Positions 55,801 to 64,000 of a stretch of DNA of 64,000 nt are shown here, piece after piece. Numbering within the stretch: the stretch's first letter is position 1; each line of letters starts with the position of its first letter. The position numbers and the translations under genes were made by a program. This stretch comes from Acholoe squamosa (Eukaryota; Annelida; Polychaeta; Phyllodocida; Polynoidae), in assembly GCA_949317995.1 (NCBI GenBank), contig OX439035.1:79529459-79593458 (forward strand), read 5' to 3'. A model generated the notes under the pieces. That model worked only from the letters and a program-made list of their open reading frames with translations. It did no database searches and was not told the origin of the DNA.

Positions 55801-58800
55801 ATTTAAATTTGATAACGTTGTCTGGATGACAAAGGACTCATCCAGAGAATGTCTGGACAAGTCCTTTAAGGGTGTCTTATCTGATAACACCTATCTCAAT
55901 AAATCATAGATAGCCGAGGAGACTACAGTGCTACCCCTGATAGATCACAGTTGTTAGGCCACTCAAAAGAAAACTGGTTTCTCATCACCAACCCCTGAAA
56001 AATATGACAAGAGCGATTTTTTTTTTACCCTGGGCATATCGGGGCGAAAACTGCAATTTTGATTTTATTACTTGAGGGCTAGCATCAACTAGTGTGTCTA
56101 GTCGACACCATGGTAGGCCTAGCATCGACTATAGTTGACACCCATTATATAGGATTTGTATAGGAATTGAAAATAGGCTCGTCTTCCAGAGGCTGTCCCC
56201 ATGGCCAGGACGACCATTTTTGCTCTGCCCTTGAAGGGTTAAGAGTTTACTCATTATAAAAAGGTGTGAATTCACTCAATCTCTAGTCCACTGCATTGCT
56301 GACATCGTTAGCTTTAATTTGATACCAAATATGCCCATGTTTATCTATTTTTACTATGATTTTTGACTAAAATTATGTAAAAAAAAAAGAAATATTCAAA
56401 ACACAATTTTATGATGCGCGCGGTGATGAGAAACCAGTTTAATTTTTTGAAAGGCCTTATATATATTCTGGGTCATTTCTTATCAGGACATACCAGTACC
56501 TTCAGTGTACAGTGCAGGACTATAGTGTCCAAGAAAAGACAGCTGTTGTTTTGTACAGCCTCATCCTAGAAATGTTATTTCTAGGGTGCAAATAAAGGTT
56601 TATGAAATTGAAAATTTCAAATCTATATTGGCATGGTAAAGGCATGCAAGTGTCCCAAATTTTGGCATACCTTCATCACGATACTACAGTGGGAATTTCT
56701 ATGATAGAGTGTCAACGTACCAAAGCATGAGCGCAGGTGTGTGATTCATCATACAGAATGTCGATATTGGAGACGTGCTCACTGACATCGGTCTCCGATA
56801 CGAGCCGCTCTGTTTGTAGGTCAACAAAGAGTACAAATCCCAGCTTGGTACCAACCACCGCAATCTGGCCACCATTAAATGAACGCCACCAGGCTAGACA
56901 AGTCGGTAGACCTAGAAGGAATGAGTGTAGCATTATTTCGTATGAGGAAGCCAGGCATGACGTGTCTAGCAGTTTTAGTAAAGGCCAAGAGAATACCATG
57001 TGTAAGTCTGTAAGGAAGGATGTTTTCTACGGTTTTCTACTTATGTTCTCTATCACTGAAAAGACATGTATAATGTGGATTCATCATTTATTAAATGCAC
57101 AAAAGTTTCTTCAGGCAGTCATACTTTGTCCACCCTCTTCATTACCTCTGCGTTTCCGATGTCTGATCCGTGTTATGTCATCCAACTTCCAAAGGTGTTC
57201 TATCTGGGCTCTTGGATCCTGTTGACAAAAATTCACTTTTCAGATTTTACCAATTATTTCAGGAAAATGGATTATGGGAGTATATTGATGCGTCTATGGA
57301 TAAATACAGAAATGTTATTTGTAACTTTATGACAAGGTTCCACGTTAAAATAAAAGAGAAAAATACATTTAAGGGATATGATCTCGGAAATGAAAGTAAG
57401 CCCGCATTTGACAATATCCAAATAGGCCTAATGGTACTAAATGCTCCTAGTCCGCGTTTAAATGCTGAGCAATATCCTCCACTTGAGTACATGTAGTAGT
57501 TGAACATGCTAACCTACCATTAAAGCTAATGCTGGGACAATGTACAATACATCCATTTGTGTGACACATAGAAGCCATGTTGCAGAGGGGTCAAAGGTCA
57601 TACTCTGTATAGGACGATCTGAATGCCATGGCAACTGACGCACAACGGGTACAGAACCATGTGTTGTGTACCTCAGGAGTAGATAACCTACAAAATTATA
57701 TACATACTCATCAATTTCATGTGGAGAAGTAACAGAGTTATTACTTAATATTGTTTTCTGCGGTCACTCGAAGAACGTTTGAAGCCACATTCATGAGCCT
57801 TTGCCTATAAATATATCTTCAATAAATGGTGAGCAGGCAAGCAGTAAGGATAACCTATGAGAGGGCATATGGGATAGCCAAACAAAGCTTATCAAAGGAT
57901 AGAGTTACGGAACTCGACTATCATTAGTAAAGTCTAATGTCATGATGGGCTCGGACCGGCTCTTGAGCACTCAGTCTTATTGGACTTAGCAAAGTCTGTT
58001 TATGCCAAACGGAAGCCAACAATAAACAGGACTGTTAGGACCTATACCATCGGTCTTAAAAGTTCGTAGAACTCGAAATTTCTGGAAGAAATTGACGATA
58101 CTATTGCTTGACGCTAGGATGCGTATTGCAGCTGCGGAATCACGCACTGAACTGATGCATCATGGGATTGCAGGTCATGTGTCCACGTGAAAATTTTCCA
58201 GGCCTCCGGAGTAGTAGGACGCAAGAAAGTTTTATCCTGCTGATAAATACTGTCATACCCTGTGTAACGGCTTGTCGTTGTTGTCTTGTGTAATGTCTAG
58301 TTCACATTGTAAACAGTTCTATGTATTATTCAAGTCCATAATTTCTGTGGTGTTGTTATAAATGTACATCATTTCCTTTGTGTGATAAGTTTATATTACA
58401 TTCATTTAGAGCTTGTGAATTTGCAAAAAAAAATTATTAGATGACATGATACCTTCTGTTCTACTCAATGAATTTTCAAAATCCAAAAACCTCTCATACT
58501 AGTCAAAGGCCCTAGGCTATGTCAGTATGTGTATGTTGGGCCCCGACCCCCCCCCCCCCCCTTATTCTGTTGTAGTAGGTACTTGGATAAATGAGCGTCG
58601 CTCACTTGCGTAGGTCACGGTTTTGTCATGCGCTTTCTCAGGGCCTCCAGGGATCCTGTCTCACTCTTGGGACCCTCCTGTCCTTATCACAGAGATGCCA
58701 CTCACAGCTTCTCGAAAATTCGGAAATCCTCCTAATTTTCTCAATTACCTATAGGAATGGAAATCAAAAATTCAGAATTCCTAAAAAGTTAGGAAAAGTG

Positions 58801-59709
58801 GCATCTCTGTTATCATTTGGACTAGAGGGGTGGTTAGGGTATCTTTTTTGTCACAAGAGAATGGTGGTCAATCTGAATATAATTACACTTAAGGAGAGAT
58901 AGGAACTATCCACTTGTTGATGGTATGAGCACTCAAGTGATAGGACACATGATGAAAGAATGTGAGTTGGAGAAAGTTGGACACCTCTGGGTATTAGATA
59001 TTATGTTCTTGATTAACCCTTTGAAGGCCTAAACTGTAGGTCAAGCAGAAATATTCCCATTGAGACCTGAAATACTCATGTATTCTGCTGCTGAATGCAC
59101 ATGAGTGGGCCTCTGGAAGGGTAAACATTGACTGCACTGCCTGCCTGTGCAGTAGGCTGTGATCACAGTTGCTGATCCAGCTCAACTGTGGACAGCTGTG
59201 GATTTCTCTGTATCTTTATAAGTTAGGAAGATGGTTCAAACAGATATGAAATATTGTCAAATATAAGTATGTATAGCAACATAATAACATTGGTCCTATA
59301 GATTTTCAACCATTTTCAAAATTTTATGCAAGTGCCTAGTTGTATGCCTAGGGGTGTGTTCATTGAAATAGATCTCTATCAAAGAAAGGATCTTGGTAAC
59401 CCCCTATCTTTTTTGATAATCCGGGGAGACCTAAATCCCCTAAATCCCCGCCTTATACGCGGGGTATTACGGTAATGATCACTCCCTCCCTGAGTCTCAG
59501 AGTAAGAGGGGAGGGGCACCTGCATGTCTGATATCCTTCCAATATCGCCCAGTCACACCTGTCCACGTACCGTTGGAGATTAACAGGGCTAAGAAACTCC
59601 TGTCTCCTACTTCTCTCCATGCTATCTGCCGTACGCTCACGCTACTTTCAGTCTTTTGTATTTCTGGTGAGAAGTTTAGTAGCTTTGCTAGCTCAAATAG
59701 TTGAAACAT
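43810..59709 (-). CDS. Large RCC1-propeller / helical solenoid protein, 28 exons, gene not recognised
   Basis: Exons, 5' to 3': 59571-59709, 57518-57687, 57146-57218, 56721-56911, 55582-55699, 53553-53680, 53006-53179, 52556-52821, 52205-52382, 51794-51999, 51539-51635, 51319-51439, 50415-50625, 50218-50290, 49952-50080, 49685-49818, 49437-49563, 49002-49162, 48209-48359, 47765-47902, 47282-47470, 47007-47114, 46666-46794, 46147-46383, 45641-45861, 45420-45489, 45156-45262, 43810-44401. Every junction is in phase; total 4,638 nt, 1,545 aa. Residues 1 to ~330 are beta-rich and propeller-like (FDPSATWLLCV, GTKLGFVLFVDLQTERL). About 380-690 is helical solenoid (ALVDNGFYELALDMGKGRQ). About 759-1137 has seven RCC1 blades (WGRNHDGQLGIGN, VACGADHMVAMD). 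The C terminus ends with CGHH and CPKC zinc-like pairs. Propeller, solenoid and terminal zinc motif recall HOPS/CORVET-type trafficking proteins; the inserted RCC1 wheel suggests GTPase or membrane regulation. Function is inference. Confidence 0.88.
44585..45107 (-). mobile_element. Double SINE insertion with long target duplication
   Basis: Two SINE bodies in tandem (44581-44745 and about 44746-44937), then a 170-bp extra segment up to 45107. The whole block is flanked by CCCTATACAGTGAGT at 44570-44584 and 45108-45122. The last four bases overlap the GAGT repeat, so 11-15 bp are informative. Last intron of the RCC1 gene. Confidence 0.75.
48629..48850 (-). mobile_element. SINE with exact 14-bp target duplication
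   Basis: (GAGT)n followed by the shared body, ending GGGCTAGGGAAGCCC. AAATGCCCACATGT flanks it at 48615-48628 and 48851-48864. RCC1 gene, intron between exons 18 and 19. Confidence 0.85.
50686..51230. mobile_element. Element with CCGTAAAAACCTT ends
   Basis: TACCGTAAAAACCTTTTGCC at the left and ACAAGGTTTTATGGTTT at the right are an imperfect inverted pair. The interior has GTATAGGTGGGG-type strings related to the CGTATAAGG repeats. It contains a second element (50905-51064). Confidence 0.5.
50905..51064. mobile_element. Nested 160-bp MITE, CAGGGCTTTTGACAGG ends
   Basis: CAGGGCTTTTGACAGGATTT...TGCGCC at the left, GCGCAGCCCTGTCAAAAGCCCTG at the right; the interior is ATGCG(C/T)-rich and also inverted. 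It sits inside the previous element. Confidence 0.75.
53932..54097. mobile_element. MITE with GTGGCGGAT ends
   Basis: GTGGCGGATTTACAGGGGGG at the left and CCAAATCCAGGATCCGCCAC at the right, with C/G runs inside. RCC1 gene intron 5. Confidence 0.65.
54145..55419. mobile_element. 1.27-kb non-autonomous transposon with TTAA target site
   Basis: AAGGGTTGGTTCCACTGC at the left pairs with GCAGTGGAACCAACCCTT at the right; similarity extends about 40 bp inward (TCCATTTT / AAAATGGA). TTAA flanks both ends (54144-54147 and 55416-55419), the signature of piggyBac- or Kolobok-type insertion. No transposase is visible inside. RCC1 gene intron 5. Confidence 0.65.
57688..59570. other. First intron of the RCC1 gene
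   Basis: No gene seen. It contains a C-run (58550-58560) and ends with a fragment of the CGTATAAGG family (TTATACGCGGGGTATTACGGTAA, about 59452-59475) joined to a Harbinger-like end (ATGATCACTCCC). Confidence 0.6.
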
Positions 59710-60356
59710 GTTTTCAGCACTCTGTTTACCCCGGCGCCATATTTGAAGTCAAAACGAGGCGGAAGCAGGTCCACCGGAAGAAGGCAGAGTCGTCGAATTC
59801 GGTCGGATTAAGAGGTATTTTTGCTGTTTTTTGTTCATATTTCAATATAACACGCGTAATTATTTATCGGGGTAGACCACGAAAATGTCCATCTGCCTTT
59901 TGTCTACTGCGCTTCTTTGGATACGCCGGGTGCTGTTTGAGAACATCGTTGTTGGCACTTGGTTCGTCCCCTCCCTGACTCTTAGTCACTAAACTCACTT
60001 GTTAAAAGTTGTTTACAAACATGATGTCATGATGAGTGACAAGTCATGGGACCCTGACAGCTTCGAAAAACTATGAAATAGCAGCCTCTTCCTGTACTAT
60101 CAAGGGGCTAAAAGTACACGGTCATCTAATCCATATCCAGCTACGGTACTTGTTGTAAATGTAACCCAAATGTAGGTACATCAGATGGGAAATACATTCA
60201 ATCATATATTCATTGAGACGAAAAGTCCAGTAACCTTGGTAACGTGCCGACGTCGGCACACCGGATGCCGGGGACAAACTGGTGCTTTGAGTCTTAACAT
60301 ACATAAGGAATTTGAACTTTTAATGGTGGACTTAGTGCTGACGCACACAAATCTTT
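59710..60356. other. 5' flank of the RCC1 gene
   Basis: The GCGCCATATTTG and AGGCGGAAGC strings just beyond the start codon fit a 5' UTR or promoter. No further coding exon is supported. Confidence 0.4.
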
Positions 60357-61291
60357 CCCCCGCACAATATGGCGCGGTCCGTGTGCACTAGGCCGAAATA
60401 CCTGCCTGCTCACAGGCAGGATCCAAGATGTATACAAGTCTATAGTGGCACAAACACATGGCTAGTCTGAACTAAGTACTCACTGTCAGTTCCTGGAAAT
60501 TGTCCCTCCTATTCACAAACATGTAGTTTTCATATGCATCAGCTTATAATGACTGAAACATGAGATATATCCAATAAATCTGACATGTTTATCTTGAGCT
60601 TAGATATCACTACCTCAATGGCCTCCATTGTCAACATGATGTGGTGCTACCTGGTGTTAGACTACTCTTGAAACATAGGGCTAACCAACCAAGAATAGTG
60701 TAGTCTTTTTGACACTAGGTGGCTACACCTGGCTTCAAGATGGCCGACAATGATTAGGAGTTAGGGAGGGAGATTTGAAAATCACCTGGATTATTAATTA
60801 TTACAAGTATTTCAAGTGCTTTGTGTATTGTGAATCTTTGGATATACATTGAGGGAAGTGTTGGTGGAAGCATTGGACCTGACAGTAAGTACTTCTGTGA
60901 GAACTGGGCACTCAGCCAATCTGGCTGACCAAACAGACTACAACAGACACACTTGGTCTCTGAGGTTCCCTCAGAGCGTCTACGGAGTAGTGTGCACGTG
61001 ACACATTACCTTGGAGAATTGCTACGTTACGTAGTTACCGTCTGCACGAATCTCTATAAAGGCTAAACAGGGTGTCCGGCGATCCTACTTTTCCTACTTT
61101 TTCCTACTTTTTTATGTTTTTTTTTGCTATTTTTCATACTTTTTCTCCCAAATACCTACTTTTTCCTACTTTTTTGTTTTGTTTTGGCGTGTGCAATATA
61201 AAAATACCATTAGTTACTTTAAAGCACATCTTGCTTGTGTTAGTACATGTTTATAGTAACTTATGTCAAGTGAAATCAACCCTCAAGTCTT

Positions 61292-61453
61292 AAAGGGGGA
61301 CTAGCATGGCGATTTTCAACATGGGTACCTGCCAAAAGATTGTTCACAATTTCGCGGGTACAAGCGGAAAATTTGTGACTCCCTGATTGGTCAAGGGGTA
61401 GTCACTTGACTTGCTAACGCGGGTACGTCATAGCCATGCTAGTCCCCCTTTAA
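61292..61453. mobile_element. MITE nested in the hAT-like element
   Basis: AAAGGGGGACTAGCATGGC and GCCATGCTAGTCCCCCTTT are perfect inverted ends. The interior (ATTGGTCAAGGGGTAGTCACTTGACTT) matches the copy at 26793. Confidence 0.8.
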
Positions 61454-62373
61454 TGTGTGCCATGCATAGGCTATTGTAGTTCCCAATGAGGTACCTGAGG
61501 TAAATTATTATGGAGTACCCGATTTTATAACCAAAACTATGGCATGTGGACGATTTTCCTCCTCTTATATGTTTTATCCATTTAGTCTCGTACTGGCTAG
61601 TAATATTACTTTGGGTAGATAGCAAATTCTGTAATATCATTTGCATTATTATCTGGAACTCAAATTTTGCCATGTCTGTCACGCTCCTTTTGTACTGGCA
61701 AGAAACTGAGTAGTGGAGTTGTAGTGCTACTTCATTTAGCCTTCACATGGTTTATGAATAGTGCAGTTTTACTGTTATCTAAGATATCTAGGACTCAGCA
61801 TGTGAGTTGTATCATTGTAATTTGCAGTATTTATTAATCACATCTTCATTAAAGATTCAGAGATATTAGCTTGTGGAATGAAAGAGCCAATTCTGACATC
61901 ATTGGTGTATCAATTGATGTTTAATTGGGCTAATGTTAGTTGTGTGGTGATCGTTAGTGATTAACTTGGTTGACATATGTGCTTTGAGCATTAGAACTAG
62001 TATTATGCTAATGTTTCACTCATAAACCCTTTAACAGAATACATGCAAACACCTGACTGATAGTGATCAGGGAGGTAATATCAAAAGGTGGCTACATGAA
62101 GCGTCAATATGAGACTAATGGTGTCAGTGTTGGCTGCAATCTATATTTTAAACCATGGAGTGCCAATGTAGAAAACATTCAGAATTGCTTGCAGTTATGT
62201 TGTTATGATTGTCATGATACTTTTGGACAAAGATAGCACTCCCTTAACATTGCTGTGCGGCGCCTAGTTTTAGACTATGCACTGCTGGTGATGGGTCAAT
62301 AGATTAGTGACGGATTCATCTGACATCAAGTAACCTAGATCATTAAAGCCTGCCATAGAACTCTATAGAAACA

Positions 62374-63140
62374 TGCCAAATCCCACAAAATTTCAAGAAT
62401 CTTGGTTAAATAAGACAGATAAAAATGGAAATTTAGTCAAACAGTGGTGTCGTGTAGATCCAAGTTGTGCTTACGAATCCCACTGCACACTATGCAACAA
62501 ATCATTTTAAATAGACAATACAGGTCTCCAGCAAGTTCTAGCCCATGCGTCAAGGGTTAAGCATACTGGTTTTGCTAAAGCCAGATTTGGAAGCACACAG
62601 CGCCACTTTGAAAAGAAAAGTGCTAGTGCAGCAGCTATTGCATCTGTATCAGATGTTGCTGAACCAACCATATGTGACAAAACAGTACCAGTACAAGCAC
62701 CTCTGCTAAGCCTAGTTCATTCATGGTGCAGACAGCTTCCAAGCAAGAACAGACTGCCATTGCTGAAATCCTATGGGCCCACAAAGTATGTGAGAGCAAC
62801 TTCAGCTTTCGGTCTTGTGAAGGATTGTCTGACTTATTTGAGATAATGTTTCCCTGTGTATAATCACAGCACTTTTCACTTAGCAAGTCCAAAGTGTCAT
62901 ATCTGCTCTCAGATGGACTCGGGCCATATTACAAGAGGGAACTTGTTAGTATGATCTGTAAAACTGGATGTGCTTTCACATTACAATACGATGGAACTGG
63001 AAATGCCCAAAACCGTAAACAATGTGATGTTCTGCTCAGATACTGGTGCCGAGACAGTGGGAAAATCTGTGTAAGATACTTAACAGCTTTTCAAACTTTC
63101 ACAAAGCCTCTTTTGCCTTTACAAGACAAAAGTTTAGAGT
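62374..63140 (+). pseudogene. Broken hAT-type transposase, N-terminal third
   Basis: Opens MPNPTKFQESWLNKTDKNG, then a zinc-finger-like stretch (CRVDPSCAYESHCTLCNKSF) that ends in a stop at about 62508. The reading continues after shifts: VLAHASRVKHTGFAKARFGS, then AEILWAHKVCESNFSFRS, LSDLFEIMFPCV, a stop at 62863, then VSYLLSDGLGPYYKRELVS, FTLQYDGTGNAQNRKQ, VLLRYWCRDSGK. These strings follow in order the start of transposase-like proteins common in marine invertebrate genomes (F-x-x-x-W, H-x(5)-K-H, D-G-L-G-P-Y, L-Q-Y-D). At least two stops and one frameshift are present and the catalytic C-terminal part is missing, so it cannot mobilise the element. Confidence 0.75.
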
Positions 63141-63770
63141 AGTGGGGGTTGGATTACAATGGTTATAGGGTATGAATTGAGCTATAGTAATGGGTCATTC
63201 GGCGACCTGTGGATAGTAGTTTTATGGAGTGAAGGTTGTGGATCTCACGGGGTTTGGATGTACAGGCATTTACAGGTTCAAGTAGATGGGAATTTCAGTC
63301 AGATGGAGATGAGGGGTCACCACAGGGAGAGTGATAGACAGGGGTCCGCATAGAGAATGATATTATGACATACCCTCTGTGTAGTGCATGAATACATTGT
63401 ACAAACCTGTGTCTATTAAGTAAGTTCTATAGAGGGGTTTCACAAAATTAGTACCTCACAGATCTTGTATGTTGAGGCAAAACTTTTGCCATAACTTTTG
63501 CCATAGACTTATCATAACAAGTTTCACCTGTTAGTGTGCTGAAACAACTAGCCAATTTCTCAATCTCAACGTAGCAGACTCGCAGTAAATGCCTTCATGA
63601 AACCACTGTATATCATGTTTCACATACCAATGATACAGGTACAAACTGAGCACCATTTAAATATGTTCTGGAATATTATCCTAATAGATTCTACATATAA
63701 ACTTATCAATTCTGAGGATAAATAGGTTTGTTACACATGCATTGTTTATTCTACATATGTCCTATTTTTT
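63141..63770. other. Remainder of the hAT-like element, non-coding
   Basis: After the transposase fragment I see no gene; small open frames here (e.g. 63159-63353) have no recognisable content. Confidence 0.6.
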
Positions 63771-64000
63771 CTTTTATTTTCCTACTTTAGTCCTACCTTT
63801 TGAAAATTTTCAGTCCTACTTTTGTCCTACTTTTTCAAAGGGGTCTGCCGGACACCCTGGGCTAAAGCACCCAGATTTCGTGCGGACGGTAACTACGATG
63901 CCTAGGACGTCACCAGGGTTACGTGTCACGTGCACACGGACCGCGCCATATTGTGCGGGGGACAATTTTGAATGCCTTGCTGTTGTGCAGACCATTCAAT

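Larger units (their letters stand above)
61068..63859. mobile_element. hAT-like transposon, degenerate
   Basis: Ends CAGGGTGTCCGGCG and TGCCGGACACCCTG are inverted repeats. GGCTAAA flanks both sides (61061-61067 and 63860-63866), close to the 8-bp duplication expected of hAT elements. Subterminal TCCTACTTTT repeats occur at both ends in direct orientation. It contains a broken transposase-like reading frame and an inserted MITE at 61292. Confidence 0.75.
60357..63966. mobile_element. Inverted-repeat element split by other insertions
   Basis: The right arm (63869-63966) is, as reverse complement, present on the left in two pieces: 60357-60388 (CCCCCGCACAATATGGCGCG...GTGTGCAC) and 60990-61060 (GTGTGCACGTGACAC...GTAGTTACCGTCTGCACGAA). 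Between the pieces lies about 600 bp flanked by GTGTGCAC on both sides. The hAT-like element occupies the loop between the arms. Confidence 0.55.

Noticed and set aside
59619-59978. Plus-strand frame across the RCC1 gene start
   Set aside because: It overlaps the first exon on the opposite strand; no recognisable sequence and no splice context.
61072-61293. Phe-rich plus-strand frame (73 codons)
   Set aside because: It is a translation of the TCCTACTTTT subterminal repeats of the hAT-like element.
1-64000. tRNA, rRNA or other classical RNA genes
   Set aside because: Apart from the tRNA-like heads of SINE copies I saw no cloverleaf or rRNA sequence that I could support by eye.

Overview
This is a stretch of animal nuclear genome, not a bacterial or viral one. 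It has spliced genes with GT-AG introns, metazoan gene families, long non-coding stretches and many transposon relics. The host is probably a marine invertebrate, most likely a mollusc or another lophotrochozoan. That is an inference from a SINE with a tRNA-like head and an (ACTC)n tail, a eukaryotic PPC/DUF296 gene of a kind not known in vertebrates, a Maverick/Polinton element, and the intron-rich gene structures. I cannot name the species.

Layout. 1-13.7 kb is most of a Maverick/Polinton (adintovirus-like) element; its left end lies outside the window. On the minus strand it carries a protein-primed family B DNA polymerase with N-terminal zinc fingers and an apparent small 5' exon, an A32-type packaging ATPase, a small basic protein, a long low-complexity protein, a chromodomain integrase, a likely penton/minor capsid protein, a lysine-rich protein, and a major capsid gene interrupted by one in-frame stop. 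On the plus strand it carries a spliced gene for a type I membrane protein with an LRRNT-like cysteine motif. 14.3-18 kb holds a decayed retroelement-like segment, a possible LTR and a ~155-bp satellite. 19.2-26.7 kb is the host MAX gene (bHLH-zip, plus strand, five coding exons), with a cluster of CACGTG E-boxes upstream. 29.0-36.6 kb is UBR7 (minus strand, eight exons), whose 5' end faces a probable first exon of a PPC/DUF296 gene (plus strand, main exons 39.9-40.6 kb). 43.8-59.7 kb is one large minus-strand gene that I can assemble as 28 in-phase exons (about 1,545 aa). It has a propeller-like N terminus, a helical solenoid, a complete seven-blade RCC1 propeller and a C-terminal CGHH/CPKC zinc-like motif. 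I recognise its domains but not the gene. 60.3-64 kb is a nest of DNA transposons around a broken hAT-like element.

The introns and intergenic DNA are full of short inverted-repeat elements (several families, some nested), SINE copies with exact target duplications, and tandem arrays. The host genes show no obvious functional link to one another. MAX is a transcription factor, UBR7 a histone-directed ubiquitin ligase component, and the large RCC1 protein is built like a membrane-trafficking or scaffolding protein.

Strongest leads: the unrecognised 28-exon RCC1/solenoid protein, the spliced membrane-protein gene inside the Polinton with an exon open in two frames, the E-box cluster in front of MAX, and the nested transposons at the right edge.
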